Source of the DNA: CAYGTO01 sp964352815
GTDB lineage: Bacteria; Pseudomonadota; Alphaproteobacteria; Rickettsiales; UBA3002
DNA: 64,000 nt
Direction: 5' to 3'
Assembly (NCBI GenBank): GCA_964352815.1
Contig: CAYGTO010000002.1
Location: forward strand, 1 to 64,000
The notes below the pieces were generated by a model that did not search any database, was not told the DNA's origin, and saw nothing but the letters and a program-made list of their open reading frames with translations. This document shows, piece by piece, positions 16,830 to 25,129 of the stretch (the stretch's first letter is position 1; each line of letters opens with the position of its first letter). The translations under genes were made by a program, and so were the position numbers.

Positions 16830-18089
16830 TTAGAATGTGACGCCTGCCTGCACCCAGAACACATCTCTGTCTACAAATGGAGCATCTTCCGCCTCATAAT
16901 CGGCATATTTCAATAGCACGTTTATCTGATGAAACGGATTGCTTGTATCTTCGAGTACCGTGAACCGTTTCTTCACGATCGCATCCACTTCTGAACCAAA
17001 ATCGCCCCCCTCTTCGCCTTCAAATTCATGATAGATCACTTTCGCCACCATTCCGTCTAGAAGGCTGTTCGTGTTAGCGAATTTATACGCTAGAGACACA
17101 TTACGATCCTCTAGCCCATTCGCAGGCGTGTTCAAGAAAAGATCTGCCCAGCCATTGAATTTATGTAGCGTTGAGAGCGGGGTTTGGAACGCATTCGTGC
17201 CATCGCCATCCAGCACTTCATAAGCCGCGCCCGCAGTAAAGCCATAGGCCGAAAGCTTCGGCGCCACCAAATAGTAATTCGCGTCATAATTGGCCGTGTT
17301 GTTTTCATAATCTTCCTGCGCGGCAAACTCTGCTTCATACGAGAAGGTAAAATCTTCACTAATAGGGGTTTCCCCGGTAAGGCGGAGGCCATAGGTTTGG
17401 TTCGACAGGGCGGCTGCATTTTCAAACTCCATCAGATAACCGTAAGCAACTGCCTTCATCCAATCAGCAACCTGGTAGGAAAGATTCACCAAATGCATGT
17501 TGGAGGTCAGATCATCCGGCGGTGTGCTTCCCGCAAAAATGCGGTTCACATTGGCGACATAGCTATAATACGCCTTCAGCCCATTGATCGACTGATTCGT
17601 AACCGTCAGCGCATCGTAGGTTTGGTCATTCTGACGCCAATCGACAGTACCGATGAAGCGCTGATTGTCGAGATTGATTAGCTGACGCCCAAGCGTCACG
17701 CGCGTATCCGGAATATCCGTATAATGAATGGCGAGCTGGTTGATTTGCTGCACATCCGGGTCGGCAACGGTTGAAAAATTCGTTTGCCCATTGGCGAGCG
17801 AGTTGAATTCCTCCGCGCCCAAATGTTTGATTACCTGCGCTTCCACCACCCCGGTAAACCCGTGATATTCCGGGGTCTGGAACCCGGTATTGATCCGCAA
17901 TGTGTGAGCATTCGCATCACTCAGTGCATTGTTATTGCTCACATGTTCATAGCGGTAGCGCAACTCACCAAAAAACTTCCCATCCGCGTCAGAAGCCGCT
18001 TCAGCTGCAGGCGCGGACATCAATGATGTGATCAGTAATGAAGCGAAGGCCGTGCGGTGTGAACAGCCGCGTAACAATATGGTTTTCAT
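16830..18089 (-). CDS. Outer membrane porin, alginate-export-like family
   Basis: This is a 419-residue beta-barrel protein. The chosen ATG gives MKTILLRGC and a signal peptide ending near AEA; the longer frame adds an implausible leader. Alternating strands (GELRYRYEHV, VTLGRQLINLDNQRFIG, LKAYYSYVANVNRIFAG) and a terminal Phe (WVQAGVTF) indicate an outer-membrane porin. The RQLINLDNQRFIGTVDWRQND segment is typical of proteins annotated as alginate export family. Most such proteins are general porins, and it lies 23 kb from the alginate genes, so a role in alginate export is possible but unproven. Confidence 0.7.
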   Translation of the reverse strand: MKTILLRGCSHRTAFASLLITSLMSAPAAEAASDADGKFFGELRYRYEHVSNNNALSDANAHTLRINTGFQTPEYHGFTGVVEAQVIKHLGAEEFNSLANGQTNFSTVADPDVQQINQLAIHYTDIPDTRVTLGRQLINLDNQRFIGTVDWRQNDQTYDALTVTNQSINGLKAYYSYVANVNRIFAGSTPPDDLTSNMHLVNLSYQVADWMKAVAYGYLMEFENAAALSNQTYGLRLTGETPISEDFTFSYEAEFAAQEDYENNTANYDANYYLVAPKLSAYGFTAGAAYEVLDGDGTNAFQTPLSTLHKFNGWADLFLNTPANGLEDRNVSLAYKFANTNSLLDGMVAKVIYHEFEGEEGGDFGSEVDAIVKKRFTVLEDTSNPFHQINVLLKYADYEAEDAPFVDRDVFWVQAGVTF

Positions 18090-18199
18090 GATATCTAGCT
18101 CCCAGTTATGGGGCACTATAGCAAAATACAACCTGAAGTGGAACACAGACCTAAGGAGCTGTTGATAATCACAATAGTCACACGATAGCAAGACACGGC

Positions 18200-21100
18200 T
18201 TATATGCGTATGGACGAACAGGGGAAAAGTTTCGTTACTCGCAGCAATCTAGCAAGGTCATTGGGGGTCATTTGTTTATCGAGCATATTTTCGGGCATCT
18301 GTTCTGCTTCTTCAGCGCCCTTATTATGCTGACAGATTTTATCTGTCGCATCCTTGTTACTAAAAAGTGCATCAGGTTTCTTCAGCATCATCTCATGGAG
18401 CGTACGATAGCCCGCGCCTGACACATAGAGTTTCACACATGGCGCAGTATCATTACGCTGAACTCTAGCGCGAAAATCTTTTTCTTGTGCATTTGGCACC
18501 AGCCTGTCAATCTCCTCAATAGGCACCGTCTCCCCCTCCATATCGGTGAGTGGCCCAGATGCGCTCACAACGTCAACCTTCTTGTAGACCACCCCTTCCT
18601 CTTTTTCTTCTTCTGGCTCAGCGTCGATCAGCTTACTTTCATCACCATAAAGGAGCGGACGTATAAGCGCCTCCGCATCATTCAATGCCGTGTAGATAGA
18701 TCGAACTGCTCTTACATCTTTGTCGTTTCGAACAGGCAATATGAGCACGGCTTGTGGTTGAATAGGCTCAGAGGGCACTATCTCAGTCCACGTTCCACCA
18801 AGGTCCTGGTTTAACTTTTTTTCTATCGCCTCATGATCTGGCATCTCATATGTTTCTTCTAACAAAAGCGGTTTGGTTCGGCTCAAAGAGGTTTCAAGCG
18901 TACGTAAACGCTGCGAGATATCCGGCGCTGTTTCGCGGCGCTCTTCTTCAGAACGGAACAGATGGATTGCTTGCCGAGTATATTCATATTTATCCTGCAC
19001 ACGATTCGCGTCACGCGCCTTGACTAACGCTTCCCGCAGCTCTTTACTCAGGTCGCCACGCAACGCCTCACTAAGCAACCTATTGGTCTCTCTAACATTC
19101 TTTTTATCGACCATCACCTCGAGCTTGTCATAGAGGTCTTCACCTTTCTCAGCCGATAGCTTCTTCAGGAATTTCATTAACTCAAAGGCATGTACGGGCT
19201 GCTCCGTAACCGGTTGCCACGTATCTCGCATGCCTCGTGCAACTTCTGCATCCACTTCTGCTTCGGAGTGGCCAGCCCCTTGCATATTACTACGCCTATT
19301 TTCTCGGTCATATGCTTGTATTTCATTCAGGCCATGCTGTGTTGGAAACAGTAACACCACATGCCTTCCGTTCACTGCGTGACGACGGATTTCTGGTGGC
19401 CGGAGTAAATATTGCTGATTCCCACCTGGCTTCCATAGCCCCTGTATTTGTTTTAGCGTTTCATCGCTTGTCACTTCGAGCGCAACAATCATGGTCGACT
19501 GACGATTAGCTTGAGCACGAGCGAATGCCGATTGCTCAAGCACGACATCCTTCCATGGCTCAATCATTTGCTCTAACCTCTCAATCTCAACCGCTACTTT
19601 ACGAGACTGAATCTTGATTTCACGCATGGACTCAGGGAGACCATCAATAATTCCAGCAGCCTTCTCCGCCTCTTCAGCAATCTCAGAGATTTTGCGATAG
19701 CGATCAGTATCGCCTGGCATTGCCTCTTTCATGGATTGAAGCGTCGTCAGAAGATCTTGCAATCGAGCAAATTCTTCTTCCGTTGGGTGCTTTACTTCCA
19801 CAAGCTTCACGTCGCGGCTCAGTAACGCCCGAAACGCCCTTTGTTCTTCTGTTAGCAGCGCATCTTCTTGATTCTTGAGCCGCTGCAGCTCTCCCTCAAA
19901 ATAGCCAGTTGCACGACTCACAAACTGCGCCGCTTTATTAAATGGCGTACGTTCTTCCCATGCGACGCTAAGCCTCCCTGAAGCTTCAGGAACCCCTGCG
20001 TAACGCAGTCTTAATGTGCTTTGACTGAGGGCACGCTCAAACGGAAGTGGATTTCCAGGCACACGCATGCGAACTATCGTGTCATTGCCTTTGCCTTCGA
20101 CAGCGTTTTCCTCTTTCACCTCAGCATAAGTATATGTTTTGCCATCTGCTTCTTGTGTATTGGCATCGCGAAGCATCTGTCGCTCTTTATAGGAGAGTCG
20201 GCATATGATTTCTCGGTGATTAACCCCACCTTCGTGGACCAGCGCTTGGAGGATAAGAGGCGGATCAACCCCACGTTGCTTATGGAGCTTTGCGATGGCA
20301 CCCAGACCCTTCACAAAACGGTTGAGCTGTTGCGTTTGTTCATCTTCCGTTAGCGGGCGTTTCTGTGACTTCACACCTTTTTTCCCGGTGTCTTCGGTGG
20401 TCTCTTTCTCCTCTTTCCTCTCGAGCATCACGACATCGCAGTCACGTCTTATCATCTGGTCGATCTCTGAGCGGCTTTCTTTATCAGAATACCCTTCTCT
20501 TCGGTCATCTATGATGCGTTTAAAAACCTCTCGATTTTCTGGCTCATTCTTTTTTTGAGAAACAATATCATTCGCAACTTCACGTGGGATTTGCATACGC
20601 TGAATCGCGGGGTGCTCATATTGCTTATTCTGTGAATCTGCAGCCGTCACGCGCTTTACAGCACCTTCCTTAACCTGAATACCGCCCTCTTTATTGAACG
20701 AAGCCAACCGTCTGTGGCTTTGCTGCTTATCATCTGCCGTCGCGACCACATAGAGCAGGCATTGAGACGCATCCTCAGGATCTCTGGTTATTACAAGTTG
20801 ATCTATTGAGGTATTGAAGTGTCCCTTATCACTGTACATACCTCTCACGCCCACTTCTGCTTCTTGAAGCATGTATGGAGCATCCGCCAAATGGCGCTCT
20901 GTCTGGCGCCCAGTGATTTCATCAAGCGTTCGAAACGCTTCCTCTGAGAGCACATAGCGCTCATAGCGTCGCTCGGACTCACCCACTTTTCGGCCCCCTC
21001 GGAGCTGCAGATCAACCCTAGGAGTGCATTGTTGCCGATCTTTTAACGTCTCGACGATCCCTGTTTTAGCACCATCAATAAGAATGTAATGACCGTAACT

Positions 21101-21931
21101 GCCATCAAATTTTCGTTGTCGCTGAAAACGAATATCCGCGTCACGTAATGCGTGCGCATATTCCTCTAAGGGCTTTGCAACGACTTCTTGCTTCGGTTTT
21201 GGCTCAGCAGGCTTACGCCCTACCGCTTGAGGGATAATTGGTTTTGCAGGTAAATGTTCTGCGGCGATAGACGCTAGCTCGCCATCACTTGCTTGGCCAA
21301 TACGGTCCAACAGACCCGCATCAGCTTTAATATCTGGATATTCTTCGAGTGGCGTGATCGCATTGCCAGGGTGATTCTTAATCGATCGCATAACTTCTGG
21401 ATGCAACCGCACCGCACACACCCAACCAGGCTCGCCATCTTGCGCGGGATGCAAGGACGTGTGATGGTTAAAAATACGGCTACTTTGCAACATATTTAAC
21501 AGCGCGTTGGGATTCTCGCTCCGACTGCGCACAAGTAACACATCTTGAAGACCATTCGCGTCTGAAGGCGCTTCCACGCTAGCAAGGCTGAAACCGTCAC
21601 TGCTTGCTAGTAGGTGAGAGTGTGGTATAGCCGCCGGCACATCAGACAGATCAACATCATTCGCTATATGGCGTGCAACATCGCGATTAACATACGCCTT
21701 GTACCATGTTCGTCCACTCTCATCACGATATTCCCCAATGGCCTTATTCGTAACCTTTTCTCTCGCAAGTCTCTCTAACGTATTGCGGCCTTCGGCTATA
21801 ATCGCGTAGCGCACACCCTCCGACGCGTTTGGTGTTACGCTTGCCAGCTTTTCAGGCTCAGCCTGTAAGCGTTCCTCACGATGCGCCGTGAGAAGCTCAT
21901 GCATCTTTTTCTTCATCGCTTCAGACGACAT
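18200..21931 (-). CDS. Very large protein of unknown function (1243 residues)
   Basis: I do not recognise this gene. It encodes 1243 residues with no signal peptide and no membrane span, so it should be cytosolic or exported by a dedicated route. It is rich in Glu, Arg and Lys. Charged helical stretches with coiled-coil potential lie around residues 670-810, and several short beta-rich patches (VVLLFPTQHG, AVLILPVRND, CLLYVVATADD) are spaced through it. GGAGGGAG precedes the ATG, so it is probably expressed. It sits alone beside tRNA-fMet. No nuclease, kinase, protease or ADP-ribosyl motif is evident by eye. A large effector or scaffold is only a guess. Confidence 0.75.
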   Translation of the reverse strand: MSSEAMKKKMHELLTAHREERLQAEPEKLASVTPNASEGVRYAIIAEGRNTLERLAREKVTNKAIGEYRDESGRTWYKAYVNRDVARHIANDVDLSDVPAAIPHSHLLASSDGFSLASVEAPSDANGLQDVLLVRSRSENPNALLNMLQSSRIFNHHTSLHPAQDGEPGWVCAVRLHPEVMRSIKNHPGNAITPLEEYPDIKADAGLLDRIGQASDGELASIAAEHLPAKPIIPQAVGRKPAEPKPKQEVVAKPLEEYAHALRDADIRFQRQRKFDGSYGHYILIDGAKTGIVETLKDRQQCTPRVDLQLRGGRKVGESERRYERYVLSEEAFRTLDEITGRQTERHLADAPYMLQEAEVGVRGMYSDKGHFNTSIDQLVITRDPEDASQCLLYVVATADDKQQSHRRLASFNKEGGIQVKEGAVKRVTAADSQNKQYEHPAIQRMQIPREVANDIVSQKKNEPENREVFKRIIDDRREGYSDKESRSEIDQMIRRDCDVVMLERKEEKETTEDTGKKGVKSQKRPLTEDEQTQQLNRFVKGLGAIAKLHKQRGVDPPLILQALVHEGGVNHREIICRLSYKERQMLRDANTQEADGKTYTYAEVKEENAVEGKGNDTIVRMRVPGNPLPFERALSQSTLRLRYAGVPEASGRLSVAWEERTPFNKAAQFVSRATGYFEGELQRLKNQEDALLTEEQRAFRALLSRDVKLVEVKHPTEEEFARLQDLLTTLQSMKEAMPGDTDRYRKISEIAEEAEKAAGIIDGLPESMREIKIQSRKVAVEIERLEQMIEPWKDVVLEQSAFARAQANRQSTMIVALEVTSDETLKQIQGLWKPGGNQQYLLRPPEIRRHAVNGRHVVLLFPTQHGLNEIQAYDRENRRSNMQGAGHSEAEVDAEVARGMRDTWQPVTEQPVHAFELMKFLKKLSAEKGEDLYDKLEVMVDKKNVRETNRLLSEALRGDLSKELREALVKARDANRVQDKYEYTRQAIHLFRSEEERRETAPDISQRLRTLETSLSRTKPLLLEETYEMPDHEAIEKKLNQDLGGTWTEIVPSEPIQPQAVLILPVRNDKDVRAVRSIYTALNDAEALIRPLLYGDESKLIDAEPEEEKEEGVVYKKVDVVSASGPLTDMEGETVPIEEIDRLVPNAQEKDFRARVQRNDTAPCVKLYVSGAGYRTLHEMMLKKPDALFSNKDATDKICQHNKGAEEAEQMPENMLDKQMTPNDLARLLRVTKLFPCSSIRI

Positions 21932-22084
21932 ACTCCCTCCATGGAGCTCGTAGGCTAGACCATACGCAAACTTGCGCGTGGTATATCAGATGAGTTTGTG
22001 AAGAAGTGTTAAGATTGTGAGACAGTTTCACCGACATGCCGGGGTTACATCAGGATGCGCCGAGGCGGGTGGTTGCCCTAAGAT

Positions 22085-22347
<263 letters not shown>

Positions 22348-22490
22348 ATAAGGTGAGCTGGCACGTATGCCAGCCAAGATGCCAGATACTTAGCAGCTCC
22401 GGGTGCAAAGTCAACCTTAGTGATGGGATGCCCAGCAAGGTTCGATTGACAAAGCAAGTGAGAGCTTGATATAACCCGCTTCATAACCGC

Positions 22491-22580
22491 GGAGAGATGG
22501 CTGAGCGGTTGAAAGCACCGGTCTTGAAAACCGGCAAGGGGGCAACTCCTTCCAGGGTTCGAATCCCTGTCTCTCCGCCA
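22491..22580 (+). tRNA. tRNA-Ser (TGA)
   Basis: This 90-nt class II tRNA begins GGAGAGATGGCTGAGCGG, has anticodon loop CTTGAAA (TGA), a long variable arm, the T-arm AGGGTTCGAATCCCT and ends TCTCCGCCA with encoded CCA. Part of its 3' end is duplicated downstream. Confidence 0.95.
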
Positions 22581-22585
22581 TTTCG

Positions 22586-22623
22586 TAAAATCAGCCATAG
22601 CGTAACAACGCGGCTGAATTTTG
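22586..22623 (+). terminator. Weak hairpin after tRNA-Ser
   Basis: TCAGCC (22591-22596) pairs with GGCTGA (22612-22617), extended by AAAA/TTTT on either side. The loop is 15 bases and the U-tract is short (ATTTTG), so this is only a possible terminator for tRNA-Ser. Confidence 0.35.
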
Positions 22624-22639
22624 CGAAATTATGAAACTT

Positions 22640-22715
22640 AGGGTTCGAACGACGTTCGAGCCGAGCGGCAACAGCCGCGAGACCGGCGAAGCCAATCCCT
22701 GTCTCTCCGCCATTT
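22640..22715 (+). pseudogene. Interrupted duplicate of tRNA-Ser 3' end
   Basis: The tRNA T-arm start AGGGTTCGAA recurs at 22640-22649. A GC-rich insert of about 44 bp with inverted repeats (CGAACGACGTTCG, GCGGC-aaca-GCCGC) follows. Then aatccctgtctctccgccat resumes at 22694, matching tRNA-Ser through 22715 including two bases past CCA. The copy lacks the 5' half of a tRNA and cannot be functional. It may be a relic of integration at the tRNA or of repeat insertion. Confidence 0.75.
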
Positions 22716-22892
22716 TCACGTCAAAGCGCTGAGGTTCGCAGAAACCCTCGATTTGCCATTTCGCAAATCTGCTTTACAACGGTATTGAAGAGTTATTTCC
22801 TATTGATTACAGATGGCTATATGGTTCAAATCCCGCATGGGTGAGATTGTTACAAAGCGTAAGGCCTAACCTGGAGCTTCTTGGGCCATAGT

Positions 22893-23501
22893 TCATAGAA
22901 CGCTTAACAATTTTTGAACGAGTTCAACTATCACCCAAAATAACACCGTGCAATATGCCACGCCGATGAGAACACCAAGTAGGGCAAAGATTCCGTCCTT
23001 TTCCAGCATTCCAAGGCCAATCAAAAAGATTGCCAGCGCAGGGCCAAAGTTGCTGAACGGTATTGGCAGCAGTATCACTAGGCAAAATAGAACGATGATC
23101 CAACCCATCATTTTAAGTGCCACCGGGGTGCTTAATATCACTAGCCGTGGCTTAATATAGGGCTCTATTTTTTCCAGATATGGCGTAACGACTCTAAGCG
23201 CTTTCAACAAAAGTTCCTTACGGATTTCCTTTTCAGCAATAAATTTAGGCAACCAAGGCTTTTCCACGGCAAACGCCATCTGTGCTGAAAAGATCAGCAT
23301 GAGCAAACCGGTTAATGCGGATATACCCAACACGCCCGATATGGGGATTGCGTTTGGCAAGGTTAATAGCACCAGCAAAATCCCGTAAGCGCGGGTTCCG
23401 AGATGCTCAATCAATAGCTTGAAGGATATTTTATCACCTTCCAGCGCATTGATAGCATTTTCCAGAACCTGCGATAGCTTGCGAGGCGGGTTATTTTGCA
23501 C
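22893..23501 (-). CDS. exoD: ExoD-family membrane protein
   Basis: This is a 202-residue membrane protein of the exopolysaccharide synthesis ExoD family. The family pattern LIEHLGTRAYGILLVLLTLPNAIPISG is clear. Several hydrophobic segments and the PIPFSNFGPALAIFLIGLGMLEKDG block follow. ExoD was first linked to rhizobial exopolysaccharide and alkaline tolerance, but its biochemical role is unknown. It starts with GTG (23499-23501) and overlaps the terC end by 11 bp, so the two form an operon. Base composition looks more AT-rich than the neighbours. Confidence 0.85.
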   Translation of the reverse strand: MQNNPPRKLSQVLENAINALEGDKISFKLLIEHLGTRAYGILLVLLTLPNAIPISGVLGISALTGLLMLIFSAQMAFAVEKPWLPKFIAEKEIRKELLLKALRVVTPYLEKIEPYIKPRLVILSTPVALKMMGWIIVLFCLVILLPIPFSNFGPALAIFLIGLGMLEKDGIFALLGVLIGVAYCTVLFWVIVELVQKLLSVL

Positions 23502-24201
23502 GCCTTTTCCTCACCAACATATTCAGCACTTCGACACCCAGTGAGAACGCCATACCAAAGTAGATGTATCCCTTCGGCACATGGAAGCCCAAGCCTTCGG
23601 CTACTAGGAACACACCAATCATCATCACAAATGAAAGTGCGAGCATCTTCAATGTTGGATGCGTCTCAATGAAGCGTGCAATAAAGCCGGAGGATACAAT
23701 CATCACCACCATAGCAATCGTCATGGCTGCAATAATTACCCAGATATGTTCGGTAACACCAACAGCGGTCATCACCGAATCAAAAGAGAAAACCAAATCA
23801 ATCAGTACAATCTGCATGATCGTGCTGGTGAAGCTTCCCTTAAACTCTTTCAGTTCTACCTTTTTATCACCGCTAACTTCGTTATGAATGCTATCTGTGG
23901 CCTTATATAAAAGGAACAAGCCACCAGCCAGCATCAGTAAATCTTTGCCGGAAAATTCATTCCCGAATAATTCTATCCATGACTCTTTCAGGCCAATGAT
24001 CCAAACGATACCAAATAGCATGGCAATCCGCATCACCAACGCCAGCGTCAGACCAATAATTCGTGCTTTTTCACGCTGCTTTTCTGGCAAATGCCCGACA
24101 AGCAGTGCAATAAAGACAACGTTATCAATGCCTAAAATAATTTCGAGCGCTGTTAATGAGAGAAAACTCGCCCATATACTATAATCTGTAAGAAATTCGA
24201 T
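23491..24201 (-). CDS. TerC-family membrane protein, start codon missing
   Basis: This TerC-family protein (PF03741) has about seven membrane spans. The conserved blocks ALEIILGIDNVVFIALLVG, DLVFSFDSVMTAVG and LALSFVMMIGVFLVAEG are present, with the paired Asp residues thought to bind metal. TerC proteins are linked to Mn export or metal insertion during secretion. No ATG, GTG or TTG lies between an in-frame TAA (24205-24207) and the conserved N-terminus. The place where family members start reads ATC GAA TTT CTT, seven bases after GTAGG. Either it starts at ATC, or a base is mutated or misread. The TTG at 24090 would remove essential residues. Confidence 0.75.
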   Translation of the reverse strand: MEFLTDYSIWASFLSLTALEIILGIDNVVFIALLVGHLPEKQREKARIIGLTLALVMRIAMLFGIVWIIGLKESWIELFGNEFSGKDLLMLAGGLFLLYKATDSIHNEVSGDKKVELKEFKGSFTSTIMQIVLIDLVFSFDSVMTAVGVTEHIWVIIAAMTIAMVVMIVSSGFIARFIETHPTLKMLALSFVMMIGVFLVAEGLGFHVPKGYIYFGMAFSLGVEVLNMLVRKRRAK

Positions 24202-24577
24202 AACTTAGCCTACGATAACTTTTAGCACAGCATCGTCTTAATTAAATAGAATGTCTATAAATTCCTTTGTGCCCGTTCCGACGCACGCGCCAGATCTCAG
24301 CCATGAACTTGATAGGCATCCGTAAGATAAGCAATCTTGTGTTCGGACAGGTTCGCATAGCGTCCACAACGCTCCGCCATTTCGAGCACTAAACAATTGA
24401 AAACCGTTTGTGCGAAGCTTCCCACATAGATTTATCCGACGAATACGCTCACACCTGCCGAATAACGGGAGTTTTACCAAAAAAAACTCGCCTTTTAGTG
24501 TTGTTTCTTTATACTCAAGATCGCGAAATCATAAAGCATCCTATGAACATAACCATTTCGCACGTAGGAAAATAGAT
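24202..24577. other. Gap between terC and response regulator
   Basis: This 376-bp stretch has no gene I can firmly support. It contains a 13-bp match (24372-24384) to the tRNA-Ser 3' end plus flank, and a short open frame (24297-24425, minus). The response regulator's leader lies at its right end. Confidence 0.45.
24297..24425 (-). CDS. Possible small ORF, 42 residues
   Basis: A GTG-started frame encodes 42 residues ending GRYANLSEHKIAYLTDAYQVHG. The sequence looks more protein-like than chance, but there is no strong ribosome site, no recognised family and a stop directly upstream. It may be the C-terminal remnant of a decayed gene. Confidence 0.2.
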   Translation of the reverse strand: MGSFAQTVFNCLVLEMAERCGRYANLSEHKIAYLTDAYQVHG

Positions 24578-24964
24578 ATGAGCATTCAGCACATTATGGT
24601 TGTCGATGATAATGAGGGCGATCAATACCTCACGCGCGAAACCATTGAGCGATTCGATGATTCAATTCAGGTGACCGTAGCCTATGACGGGGTGGATGCG
24701 CTAGAGAAGCTCAACGCAATGGATGTGCAACCCGATGTGATCTTACTCGACATTAACATGCCCCGCCTGGATGGGTTTGGGTTTTTAGAGAAATATAAAG
24801 AGACAAACCCTGACACGACAGTGGTTGCCATGCTCACCTCGTCGCAGCAAGACACTGACAAAGATAAGTGCCTCTCTTATGGCTGTGTGAAAGCCTACCT
24901 TTACAAACCGGTTGATCAAGAAGACCTTTCGCGACTTTCTGCCCTTCGCGCCGACGCGGCGTAG
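24578..24964 (+). CDS. Single-domain response regulator
   Basis: This is a 128-residue CheY-like receiver protein with no output domain. It has the acidic pair VVDDNEGD, the phospho-acceptor in VILLDINMPRLDG, the switch Ser/Thr in LTSS and the KPV lysine. The DNEGD start and low similarity to CheY resemble phytochrome-linked or Rcp1-type receivers. The ATG at 24578 follows AGGAAAATAG. The partner kinase is not in the window. It lies just upstream of the adhesin locus but is probably a separate transcription unit. Confidence 0.85.
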   Translation: MSIQHIMVVDDNEGDQYLTRETIERFDDSIQVTVAYDGVDALEKLNAMDVQPDVILLDINMPRLDGFGFLEKYKETNPDTTVVAMLTSSQQDTDKDKCLSYGCVKAYLYKPVDQEDLSRLSALRADAA

Positions 24965-25129
24965 CATGTCGGCTGACGTCTCCCCCAATTGTGACATTTA
25001 AGTAACTATTGCACATTGGATTGTATCAGCAACGCTCGTGGCTGATGATAAGGCCCTCTTTTCACTAGAAAAATAAAACGACTGGGACTAGTAATGAAGA
25101 ATAGTCAATAGTGGAACCAGGGAAAATCT

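Larger units (their letters stand above)
22581..22892. other. Gap between tRNA-Ser and exoD
   Basis: This 312-bp gap contains the weak hairpin after tRNA-Ser and the interrupted duplicate of the tRNA 3' end (22640-22715). From about 22720 to 22892 I see no gene, RNA or repeat. Confidence 0.5.

Noticed and set aside
16830..18089. Calling the distant porin AlgE
   Set aside because: It resembles the broad alginate-export-like porin family, lies far from the alginate genes and has no specific AlgE feature I can identify.
25025..25046. Hairpin ATCAGC/GCTGAT after the response regulator as a terminator
   Set aside because: The stem is only six pairs and no T-tract follows closely.
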